From positions 1 to 25,592 of IMG/VR virus record IMGVR_UViG_3300025112_005828: 25,592 bases of DNA, one strand, 5' to 3'. The stretch comes from a virus. Below, one piece after another: positions 7,356 to 14,741 of the stretch. Within the stretch, counting starts at the first letter, position 1, and each line of letters starts with the position of its first letter. The translations under genes and the position numbers were made by a program. Under the pieces are notes generated by a model. The model searched no databases. It was not told the origin of the DNA and saw nothing but the letters and a program-made list of their open reading frames with translations.

Positions 7356-7735
7356 CTCTGCTTCCTTCCTTTTTGTTCCTGTTTTATAATATAAGCAATC
7401 AGCTTTTTATATTCTTTAAATCCCTCTAAAATATTTCCGTCATATCTAAATTTACAATTTTTGACTAAATCATTTTGATCAATTAAAAAAAACGATTTCT
7501 TTTTAAAATTCCTTGTTATATCTACATTTAATCCAAAAAATATATCTGAATATTCTTTAACAAAATCTTTAATAGTTTTACTGTCAATGTCTTTATAATA
7601 AAAAACAACATAAAATAATTTTACACCACAGACATCTTGACATTCTTTTAATTTAATCAATATTTTATTTATAAGAGATTTATCATCTATTATATTATTT
7701 AAAATAATTCCAATTGATCTTTTATATTCAACCAC
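7352..7735 (-). CDS. Unknown protein between SLOG and Cas4-like nuclease
   Basis: 127 residues with a GTG start at 7735 that shares its G with the upstream TAG stop (TAGTG). It looks alpha/beta: IGIILNNIIDD, then a helix, then KLFYVVFYYKD, then SFFLIDQNDLV, with a basic C-terminus (KQEQKGRKQR). The alternation of strands and helices resembles a small Rossmann-like or TOPRIM-like domain, but catalytic residues of a known family are not clear. Both junctions overlap, so it is tightly coupled to the SLOG gene and the nuclease and may work with them. I do not recognise the family. Confidence 0.65.
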   Translation of the reverse strand: MVEYKRSIGIILNNIIDDKSLINKILIKLKECQDVCGVKLFYVVFYYKDIDSKTIKDFVKEYSDIFFGLNVDITRNFKKKSFFLIDQNDLVKNCKFRYDGNILEGFKEYKKLIAYIIKQEQKGRKQR

Positions 7736-8595
7736 TACTTAACTCCAGCTGAACAATATTTTGTATCTCTAAATTCACAATATTTACAAGACTTAATATT
7801 TGATTTTTTTTCATACTCTCTTCGTCTATATTCGCCATCTTCGCTAATCGCCTCATTTAAAAATGCGTGAAGCTCATTTGCAACTCTATTCATGCTTATT
7901 TTACCATCAGCTGGTTTAAATGTCTGAATGCGCTTTTGCGGAAACTGTGCCTGAGTATACAGCTTTCTTTTGACAATAAAATAATCAATATTAATTTTGT
8001 CAATTGGATGATTAAATTGCTTTGAATAAAATTGTTTATATAATAATAATTGTGATGTTTTATTTTTATCTTTTTTCTGATACTTATTCCAACCCCAAGT
8101 AGAAGTTTTAATATCAATAATCTTAATAATGTCTAACATTTTGTTATATAAAACAACATCAATAAACCCTACCCATTTAACACCCTTTTGTAAATCAACA
8201 TTAAGAGGGACTTCACACCCAATTAATTCCCAATTTTTCTTTGAGAAATATTCTCCTCTATGTTTTTTAAACCAATTTAAAATAGTAACCCCATCATCAA
8301 AAAATTCATTCAGTTCTTTTTTTGTACAGGGCGCTTCTCCCTCTTTCTCTTTAATATCATTAAATTCGCATATAATATCTTCTTGTAACACCTCATAAAG
8401 ATTGAGATTGTCTGCAGCTTTAACAGAATCATTATACATTATTTCAAGATATGTCTGAAGGGTTTTATGCATAGCTCTTCCAAATAATAAGAAAATATTA
8501 CTTTTATCAACAGATATTTTATCAATATATCTAAGCTTCCAATGATAGGGACAGCTATTATACATTGACAATTGAGAATATGATATTCTTGACAC
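7735..8595 (-). CDS. Cas4/AddB-like PD-(D/E)XK nuclease with predicted Fe-S cluster
   Basis: 286 residues. The N-terminus SYSQLSMYNSCPYHWKLRY is the RecB/Cas4 nuclease start with Cys15. His43 (FGRAMHKTL), Asp146 (GFIDVVL), Asp161 and Lys163 (DIKTS) and Gln182/Tyr186 (QLLLYKQ) are the catalytic set of the RecB-nuclease family. The C-terminal Cys270, Cys273 and Cys281 with Cys15 would form the 4Fe-4S cluster of Cas4/AddB. It should degrade or resect DNA ends, probably with a 5'-3' or structure preference that cannot be read here. The start is GTG at 8595 overlapping the FmdB-like TAG stop by one base. No helicase partner or Cas genes are beside it, so a role in phage recombination or host DNA breakdown is more likely than CRISPR adaptation. 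Confidence 0.85.
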   Translation of the reverse strand: MSRISYSQLSMYNSCPYHWKLRYIDKISVDKSNIFLLFGRAMHKTLQTYLEIMYNDSVKAADNLNLYEVLQEDIICEFNDIKEKEGEAPCTKKELNEFFDDGVTILNWFKKHRGEYFSKKNWELIGCEVPLNVDLQKGVKWVGFIDVVLYNKMLDIIKIIDIKTSTWGWNKYQKKDKNKTSQLLLYKQFYSKQFNHPIDKINIDYFIVKRKLYTQAQFPQKRIQTFKPADGKISMNRVANELHAFLNEAISEDGEYRRREYEKKSNIKSCKYCEFRDTKYCSAGVK

Positions 8596-8837
8596 TACTC
8601 TGTCTCTTTCTTTTTCTTTTTCTTATAATCGGTTTCATAAAATCCCTTGCCTTTAAAATGTGCAGCGGATTTTGAAATCTTTTTCTTCATTTCAGTCATA
8701 ATGTGTTCAACTTGATAAAATGGTTTTGTTTTCATTTCTGTACATTTAGAACAAGTTGGTGCACTGTCATTTATCTGCTGAAACATTTCTTCCTCGTAAC
8801 CGCAAGATGGACAATAATATTCGTAAATTGGTGACAC
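8595..8837 (-). CDS. FmdB-family zinc-ribbon protein
   Basis: 80 residues. IYEYYCPSCGYEEEMFQ followed by CSKC is the CxxC...CxxC zinc ribbon of the FmdB/CxxC_CxxC_SSSS family, and the C-terminus has the matching AAHFKGKGFYETDY segment and a poly-Lys tail. The start is GTG at 8837, two bases after the previous gene's stop. FmdB was named as a putative regulator, but phage versions have no proven role. It lies beside another zinc ribbon and two nucleases. Confidence 0.85.
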   Translation of the reverse strand: MSPIYEYYCPSCGYEEEMFQQINDSAPTCSKCTEMKTKPFYQVEHIMTEMKKKISKSAAHFKGKGFYETDYKKKKKKETE

Positions 8838-8839
8838 AA

Positions 8840-9070
8840 TTATATTTCTAAATCACTCTCAACAAAATCTGAATTTATGTGATTACAGTTTTTACACATA
8901 AATACAGCGATTGGTATCAATACTTCTTGACCATTTGGTGACACTAATCTAGATAATTTTCTTAACATTAATCCCTGTTCAAAAACAAGACCAGAACATT
9001 TTTCGCAAACGACTTTCGTTGTCTGCGACATATCAATTTGACTTGCATCAAGTGGTGATGTGTTTTCCAT
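8840..9070 (-). CDS. Small zinc-ribbon protein
   Basis: 76 residues with VCEKCSGLVFEQG and FMCKNCNH, a four-Cys zinc ribbon with a long beta-hairpin insertion (SRLVSPNGQEVLIPIAV). Similar two-CxxC proteins are common in T4-type genomes, and none I know has a settled function. The ATG at 9070 follows the previous stop by two bases. It probably binds nucleic acid or a protein partner through the ribbon; that is inference. Confidence 0.75.
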   Translation of the reverse strand: MENTSPLDASQIDMSQTTKVVCEKCSGLVFEQGLMLRKLSRLVSPNGQEVLIPIAVFMCKNCNHINSDFVESDLEI

Positions 9071-9072
9071 AT

Positions 9073-9477
9073 TTACTTCCTCCTATATATTGCTTTTAAA
9101 TTTTTATATATATGAAAATTAGAATGAGCTATCTCTGTTAACATATCTGCCTCAACAGTAGCAAATTTCTCTTCTTCATCAATTAAACAAAAAATATATC
9201 TATCAAATTCTAAATTTTCTTTTTGTTCTAGCCAAAATCTCTTTTTTGCAAAACTATTTTTTGTAGATTTAACTTGAATTCTATTACCTTCATCATCAAT
9301 GATATCTGACACAGCCTTTTCCACTACTGTCCACTCATTTAAATCTAAATATTTAGAAACTGCTATTTCTCCTAAATTTCCAATATAAGTATTTTCAGTA
9401 TCATTCCAATTGTTTTCTTCAGCTAATTTTTGATCTGAATCTTCAATTCTATATTTATATCGATTTATTTTAATCAT
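9073..9477 (-). CDS. PD-(D/E)XK endonuclease-like protein
   Basis: 134 residues. GNLGEIAVSKYL gives Glu37, and SDIIDDEGNRIQVKST gives Asp58-x9-Gln68-x-Lys70, a PD-(D/E)XK core with Gln in the Glu position, a known variant. This points to a nuclease of the restriction/Holliday-junction/DUF type. I moved the start from the in-frame TTG at 9510 to ATG 9477, because AAGGAAGG lies just upstream of 9477 while 9510 has no Shine-Dalgarno and would overlap the deaminase gene. With the Cas4-like nuclease it makes a two-nuclease block. Substrate unknown. Confidence 0.7.
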   Translation of the reverse strand: MIKINRYKYRIEDSDQKLAEENNWNDTENTYIGNLGEIAVSKYLDLNEWTVVEKAVSDIIDDEGNRIQVKSTKNSFAKKRFWLEQKENLEFDRYIFCLIDEEEKFATVEADMLTEIAHSNFHIYKNLKAIYRRK

Positions 9478-9488
9478 TGCCTTCCTTA

Positions 9489-9929
9489 TTAAATATTGAC
9501 TATTTCGCAAATTATTCCATTCTTATTTAAAAATGCAATACCATTAGAATCTCTATCATATTCTTTTAAATAATACACCTTTTTTATTCCAGCAGCAACA
9601 ATTAATTTAGCACAATATGAACAGGGTGAAATAGAAATATATAAATCTGCTCCTTCAGTAGACACGCCATTCCGAGCAGCCCATCCTAATGCATTCTGCT
9701 CGGCGTGTATTTCATTTTCTCTGCTGAATGCAGCATGATCTTTGCTGTTATATTCCTTAACAGTAAAGATACTCTCACAATGCTTACATTTTGGAGCAAC
9801 GCCATTCCACCCTGTTGAGATTATTCGCCCATCTTTAATAATAAGAGCAGCGACTTTAATTCTAATGCAAGTTGAATTTTTCTCAAAAACTTTTAATACT
9901 CCTGTAAATATTTTATTATAATCTGGCAT
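9489..9929 (-). CDS. dCMP deaminase (zinc-dependent cytidine/deoxycytidylate deaminase family)
   Basis: 146 residues. The zinc site is complete: His75-Ala-Glu77 in HAEQNAL (catalytic Glu77) and Cys103/Cys106 in SPCSYC. The N-terminal part TCIRIKVAALIIKDGRIISTGWNG is that of phage and bacterial dCMP deaminases, and an additional Cys/His set near 48-65 (CKHCES, DHAAF) matches the second zinc region seen in T-even enzymes. It converts dCMP to dUMP, feeding dTMP synthesis by the ThyX-like protein encoded just upstream (6-base gap). dCTP activation and dTTP inhibition are known for the family but cannot be shown here. Confidence 0.9.
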   Translation of the reverse strand: MPDYNKIFTGVLKVFEKNSTCIRIKVAALIIKDGRIISTGWNGVAPKCKHCESIFTVKEYNSKDHAAFSRENEIHAEQNALGWAARNGVSTEGADLYISISPCSYCAKLIVAAGIKKVYYLKEYDRDSNGIAFLNKNGIICEIVNI

Positions 9930-9935
9930 TTGTTT

Positions 9936-10943
9936 CTAATCCATTTCAAATAATATTTTATCTTTCTTATCTAATTTATCATAATCGTTGTAAGCATAAT
10001 GAATATATTCATGAGGATATACTATTGGTATTCCCAATTCTTTGAGTCTTTCATAAGATGTACAACTTTTATTAAATTCTCTATAAGTCTGATTTTCTTC
10101 TTTTTTTACTTTCCATCTACCACATCCATCAAATAAATTACTAAAATATTTTGTAAGCCCTTCTGGACCTTCCATATAGACACAGCGCTTGGCGTTATCA
10201 CAAACAGGCTTCAAATAATTAGCTAGCAATGGAAAGTATCTGTTTACTTCATCTCTGAATAACCAATGTAATGTAACAATACCCTCTTGTTCGCAAGCCA
10301 TAAGTCTTCTATTACATTGTCCTTTTAACGCAAGATAATTTATTCCAAAAACATAAGAATGATTTATGCTTTGTGGTAAAAATGCTCTACCAGTTTGCCA
10401 AGACGATTCAGAATATAATATTGTATCTTCATATAAATCTTTTGTAATCTTAATCCACTGCTCTACCTTTTGTTTATATTCAAAATCCTTATTCATTCTC
10501 TCAATAACATCATCGTATAAAAGAATATCAGCATCCAATTTGTTATTATCCCTTGTTCCTATTGACATAAAGTGTGCACCAATTCGTGCCCTTGCATGTT
10601 GATCAAAATCATGTCTAGTTAAACCATTCACTTCAAATTGAAATTGAATACCTTCAGAAGCTTGAAACAATGTATTACCAGTAAGATGTGACAACACAAG
10701 TCTGTATCTATTTTCTGGAGTAAGTCTTTCCCATTTCTGAGTACTACCTGTTTCGTTGTCTCCCCAAGTAGCAGTAACAGCCCGAACAATAATTTTATAT
10801 GGATTCTTAGGCCAATCTGTCATTTTAGTATAAATTGATGTAATATCATTTTCATAGTTATATGTTTTTTTGGGCTTCTGTGATGGTAGAGTTCCCATCG
10901 CATTTCGCATATTCTCAATTTCGCCTTTAGTTAATTTACTCAT
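9936..10943 (-). CDS. thyX: Divergent ThyX-like flavin-dependent thymidylate synthase
   Basis: 335 residues, longer than the usual 220-260. The ThyX core is visible: EGIQFQFEVNGLTRHDFDQH leads to R118-A-R120 and then SIGTR (127-131) where ThyX has RHRxxSxNExSxR, and GRAFLPQSINHSYVFGINYL at 185-204 with CNRRLMACEQEG matches the ARxVLP...N.RSL...R...AQ.EI region. The signature His and Asn-Glu are replaced, so the motif is degenerate. If active it would methylate dUMP to dTMP with FAD, NADPH and methylene-tetrahydrofolate. An extra C-terminal part (from ~245) is unexplained. It lies between DnaE and dCMP deaminase, as expected for a dTMP pathway. Alternative: a ThyX paralogue with another pyrimidine substrate. 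Confidence 0.7.
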   Translation of the reverse strand: MSKLTKGEIENMRNAMGTLPSQKPKKTYNYENDITSIYTKMTDWPKNPYKIIVRAVTATWGDNETGSTQKWERLTPENRYRLVLSHLTGNTLFQASEGIQFQFEVNGLTRHDFDQHARARIGAHFMSIGTRDNNKLDADILLYDDVIERMNKDFEYKQKVEQWIKITKDLYEDTILYSESSWQTGRAFLPQSINHSYVFGINYLALKGQCNRRLMACEQEGIVTLHWLFRDEVNRYFPLLANYLKPVCDNAKRCVYMEGPEGLTKYFSNLFDGCGRWKVKKEENQTYREFNKSCTSYERLKELGIPIVYPHEYIHYAYNDYDKLDKKDKILFEMD

Positions 10944-10952
10944 ATTGTCTCC

Positions 10953-13900
10953 TCACATTATTTTTATTTCTGATTGTTTTGCTTTTGTAAAACCAAATTT
11001 GCTTTTTGAAACCTTCATTACAATGAAATCGCCAATCTCAAGCGGTACAATATCTCTTGAATTAAACACAGTTACGTAAAGCTGTTTTTCATCATCTTCT
11101 ATTATTAATTTATAATATTCTCTTCCTGTCTTTTTTGCTTTTTTAAGAATAATATCATTAATTACACCACAAAGAATAACGCCTCCTTTTTTCTTATCTT
11201 GTAATTGCTTTGGACTAGAAATTTGATTAATCAAATAGGGAGTTTCTTCTCTTATTTTATCATATCTTATAACAAATGGATGTTCATCAAAATAAAAATC
11301 AAAATATTTTTTTTCAAATTTAATATATTCTTGTTTTGTCCAATCTTCAATTGCTCCATTATCATTAATAATGAAATCAATTTTTTCTTTAATACTTTCA
11401 TTTTTTTTCTTACTTTTAACTTTAGCAAAAATAATTTCTAATTGTTTTGAATTATCAAATATTTCATTAAAATATCTTAATCTACACAATGGTTCTATTG
11501 TTCGCTTAGATATTTTGTTTTCAATTAAATACTCAACTAAATCATAGACATTATCTGCTTCAACTTTATTTACAATAGAAACATCTTTTCTTTGCATACC
11601 TTTTATTTTATTTAATCCAAACGTAATGCAATTATTGCTATAATCAACAGAAAACTTATCATCTGTTTTTCCACTCTTAAATTCATTTATTTTTGTACCC
11701 TGCCTTTTAACCTGTTTTATGAACCAGCTTAAATCTGAACTTGTTGAGTGATTAAATAATGATGAAAAATATTCCTTTGGATAATATATCTTTAACCACA
11801 TTGAAATATATGCATTCATAGCATAACTCAATGAGTGCGCCTTACAAAAAGAATATTCTGAATATTTTCCAAGAATGTCAAATAACCAAGCAATGTGTTC
11901 TTTACTAATTCCATTCTTTCTTGCTTGTTTTTTAAATTTATCCATCATATTATAAAAATCTTTATTTTTTTCTTGGTTACCCTTATGTAATAGTTTCAGA
12001 ATTTTTCTACTTTTATCTGCTTCAGCTAATGTAAAACCCCCTAATTCTTGTAATATAAACATAATTTGTTCTTGAAAAATTGGAACACCAAAAGATTCTT
12101 TTGTGATTTTCCATAATTTCGAATGAACATTATCAAGCCTTTCTTTGGCTTCTTCTGGATTACGTTTATTTTTCAAGTATGCCTCAATTCCTTGAGCTTG
12201 AATAACGGCAGGTCTAAATAGTGCATTTACAACAGACAGATCATTAATATTTGTAGGCTTTATCTGCTTTAGTAAGCTAATCATGCTGTCAGAACCAAAT
12301 TGAAATATATCTCTACAATTTCCGCTTTGAAATTCTTCATAAACTTTTTGATCATTCAGATCTGATTTCAATATATTTTGTTCAATACTTTTAACATCGT
12401 AATTGTCTTCAATCAATCTTATTGTGTCATTTATAACAGAAACAGCTTTTAATCCTAATATATCAAGCTTGCAATATCCTAACTCGGCAACTTCTCTTTC
12501 ATCACCACCCTCTTGAACTCCTGTAACAAGCTCGCCTTTTAGTTTTAATAATGGAATATCTGATCTATCTAACGTTTTATTACTTAGCAATATTCCTGAA
12601 GCATGTCTTCCTGTTTGTCGTACCATTCCAACAAATTTATTTCCAACATTTGTAAACAAGCTTCTATTTTCTTCAATAAATTTTAATAAATCAATTTCAT
12701 TTTTCTTACTAGCAATTGTTTCTGCTTTATGAAGCTCACCCTCAATTTGAACAACAGATTTTAAATCATTGAAATATGATGTTAATCTATTTGACAAATT
12801 AAAATCTAACTCAAAAATTCTACAAAGATCTTTAATGGCAGTTTTAGCACCAAATTTACCAAAATTTGCTATATGACAAACCTTATTTTTTCCATATTTT
12901 TCTTTTAAATAGTTTTCAGTCTCTTTCTGTGTCTTTGAATCAATATCTAAATCAATATCGGCAGGATCAATTCTTGCTGGATTCATAAATCTATCAAAAA
13001 TTAAACTGTGTTTAATTGGATCAATTTTTGTAATGTCAAGAACAAATAATACTAGCGATCCAGGAGCGCTTCCTCTTCCTGCACCAGTTGCTCCACCACA
13101 TTTATAAACAAAATTATTAAGCAGATCATCAAGAATAAGAAAATAATCAATAAATCCTTTATCATTAATTACTTTCATTTCGTACTTAAGCCGTTCTTTA
13201 TATTCTTCCAATTTATCACTTGGAATTAATTCATTTTCAACTTTTTCATCCCATTTTTTATTAAGCTTTTCAAGAAACTGATTTTTGCTATACTCTTCTA
13301 TTTCATTGAATTTTGGAAAATTATCTGGATACAATGGCAACTCAATATCAACTTTGTCTCTAATTTCAAATGTAGATTTAATTGCAATATTTAGAAAATC
13401 TTCGTCAACTTGATATTTTTGTGCCAATGCATAAACTTCATCAGCTGTTTTAATATATAAATCTCTAACATCATAAAACCAATCAGAATCAGGATATTCT
13501 CTAACAGATTTTCTTCCCTTAATTACATAAAGAAGATATTGAATAAACCAATCATTTTTATCAACATAATGATAATCAGTTGCAAAAACCGGTTTTATAC
13601 CTGTTTTCTCATAAACTTTTTTATAAAAATTATTACATTTTTTCTGTTCATCAAGCTGATTTATAATAATTTCAAGATAAAAATCTTCACCAAATTTATC
13701 ATAAAATTTCTTAATGAGAGCTAAAGCTTCATTTTCTTTTCCACTTACAATCAATCTATTAAATACAGACTGTAAACATCCAGTTGTAACTATATTGTTG
13801 TTATCTAATTTTTCAAACAAAAGCTCAGTACTGACAAGTGGCTTTCTATAAAAATTTTCAAAACCAATATTCGTCAAATGAATTAAATTTTGCACACCCT

Positions 13901-14234
13901 TATAATTTTTACAATATGCAATTTGATGATAATTATCAGCTATAGCTTTTTTAGTTTTATCTTTTTCTTTTTGTCTTATTTCCAAAAACTGCTCATTGTC
14001 ACTATAATATAAATCATTCAAATATAATTCACAGCCAATTATAGGTTTAACATCATTTTCGATGCATTCCTTATAAAATTTAAAGAATGATGACATATTT
14101 CCATGTTCAGACAATCCTACAGCATTGGCACCAATTTCCTTTGTTCTTTCAACAATATCAGAAATTCTTGCAACACCATCACCCTGACTGTATGTACTAT
14201 GTCCGTGTAGTGGGATATATGTTTTATGTTTCAT
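10953..14234 (-). CDS. dnaE: DNA polymerase III alpha subunit (DnaE, family C)
   Basis: 1093 residues. N-terminal PHP domain: His10, His12, Asp19, His44, Glu69, His103, Cys153, Asp220 and His222 are all in place, so the metal-dependent 3'-5' proofreading site appears intact. Polymerase core: GAGRGSAPGS at ~385-393 (nucleotide-binding loop), Asp428 and Asp430 in the ADIDLDID motif, and Asp591 in KLDILGL make the catalytic triad. A C-terminal OB fold (~1010-1085, GVILCGVINDIILKKAKKTG) follows the helix-hairpin-helix region. It is somewhat shorter than E. coli DnaE (1160). ATG at 14234 abuts the preceding stop and has GAGAGGAAT upstream. It copies the phage genome with the window's helicase and SSB; no clamp or loader is in view. 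Confidence 0.95.
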   Translation of the reverse strand: MKHKTYIPLHGHSTYSQGDGVARISDIVERTKEIGANAVGLSEHGNMSSFFKFYKECIENDVKPIIGCELYLNDLYYSDNEQFLEIRQKEKDKTKKAIADNYHQIAYCKNYKGVQNLIHLTNIGFENFYRKPLVSTELLFEKLDNNNIVTTGCLQSVFNRLIVSGKENEALALIKKFYDKFGEDFYLEIIINQLDEQKKCNNFYKKVYEKTGIKPVFATDYHYVDKNDWFIQYLLYVIKGRKSVREYPDSDWFYDVRDLYIKTADEVYALAQKYQVDEDFLNIAIKSTFEIRDKVDIELPLYPDNFPKFNEIEEYSKNQFLEKLNKKWDEKVENELIPSDKLEEYKERLKYEMKVINDKGFIDYFLILDDLLNNFVYKCGGATGAGRGSAPGSLVLFVLDITKIDPIKHSLIFDRFMNPARIDPADIDLDIDSKTQKETENYLKEKYGKNKVCHIANFGKFGAKTAIKDLCRIFELDFNLSNRLTSYFNDLKSVVQIEGELHKAETIASKKNEIDLLKFIEENRSLFTNVGNKFVGMVRQTGRHASGILLSNKTLDRSDIPLLKLKGELVTGVQEGGDEREVAELGYCKLDILGLKAVSVINDTIRLIEDNYDVKSIEQNILKSDLNDQKVYEEFQSGNCRDIFQFGSDSMISLLKQIKPTNINDLSVVNALFRPAVIQAQGIEAYLKNKRNPEEAKERLDNVHSKLWKITKESFGVPIFQEQIMFILQELGGFTLAEADKSRKILKLLHKGNQEKNKDFYNMMDKFKKQARKNGISKEHIAWLFDILGKYSEYSFCKAHSLSYAMNAYISMWLKIYYPKEYFSSLFNHSTSSDLSWFIKQVKRQGTKINEFKSGKTDDKFSVDYSNNCITFGLNKIKGMQRKDVSIVNKVEADNVYDLVEYLIENKISKRTIEPLCRLRYFNEIFDNSKQLEIIFAKVKSKKKNESIKEKIDFIINDNGAIEDWTKQEYIKFEKKYFDFYFDEHPFVIRYDKIREETPYLINQISSPKQLQDKKKGGVILCGVINDIILKKAKKTGREYYKLIIEDDEKQLYVTVFNSRDIVPLEIGDFIVMKVSKSKFGFTKAKQSEIKIM

Positions 14235-14738
14235 CTAATTCCTCTCTGTATGTAATGATGTTATGTGAACATTAATTTTTTCAGTCTTTATTTTGATACC
14301 TCTTTTTTTCAATTCGTCACTTAATGCATTTGTTATTAACATATATGTTTGATTGTCATATAAAAAGTTGTTTTCAAAGTGTTGGCTTCTAACAAAAACA
14401 AATAAATGTAATATATTATCTCTAATAATAAACTGAAATAACGATAAACACCCAGCTAGATCTTTTCTATCATTATACTTCATTTGAATGACAAATTGTC
14501 TAGAATTTAAATCATTTATAAAATAATCAATGCCCTGTATAGTCTCTCTTAATAAAGTTTTTCTTTCATTGTCATCAGCAGCGGTTGCTTCACGGATATT
14601 TTTCTTCAAAAAACTATTTTTAACTTTAATATTGTAATTACAATTAAATAATTCTCTGTATTCTATTCCATTTATTTTAATAAATTCATAACCTTTATTA
14701 TTAAATAATTGTTCTATCTGTTTATATAATATAAGCAT
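14235..14738 (-). CDS. Short ThyA/dCMP-hydroxymethylase-fold protein
   Basis: 167 residues, about 100 shorter than ThyA, lacking the N-terminal part. Reading from ~78, NSRQFVIQMKYNDRKDLAGC aligns with ThyA's SRRxxxxxWNPxDLxxxxLPPC, giving the nucleophile Cys97. FQFIIRDNILHLFVFVRS matches FQFYVxxxxLxxxLYQRS with Arg117-Ser118. The region to Tyr132 aligns gap-free with ThyA's RSxDxxLGxPFNxxSY and puts Asp128 where ThyA has Asn177. NVHITSLH (157-163) matches DxHIYxNH, with His158. Asp at this position is the known hallmark of dCMP hydroxymethylase (T4 gp42). A usual ThyA residue is replaced next to Cys97 (Leu for His). Likely a pyrimidine-nucleotide C5-modifying enzyme or derivative; activity is uncertain because the N-terminal phosphate-binding Arg region is missing. 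Confidence 0.65.
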   Translation of the reverse strand: MLILYKQIEQLFNNKGYEFIKINGIEYRELFNCNYNIKVKNSFLKKNIREATAADDNERKTLLRETIQGIDYFINDLNSRQFVIQMKYNDRKDLAGCLSLFQFIIRDNILHLFVFVRSQHFENNFLYDNQTYMLITNALSDELKKRGIKIKTEKINVHITSLHTERN

Positions 14739-14741
14739 TTT

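Noticed and set aside
7735-8595. Reading the Cas4-like nuclease as part of a CRISPR-Cas locus
   Set aside because: No repeats, Cas1, Cas2 or other cas genes are seen; this nuclease type is common in phages on its own.
9478-9510. TTG start at 9510 for the PD-(D/E)XK gene
   Set aside because: It would overlap the dCMP deaminase by 22 bases with no Shine-Dalgarno, while ATG 9477 has AAGGAAGG upstream.
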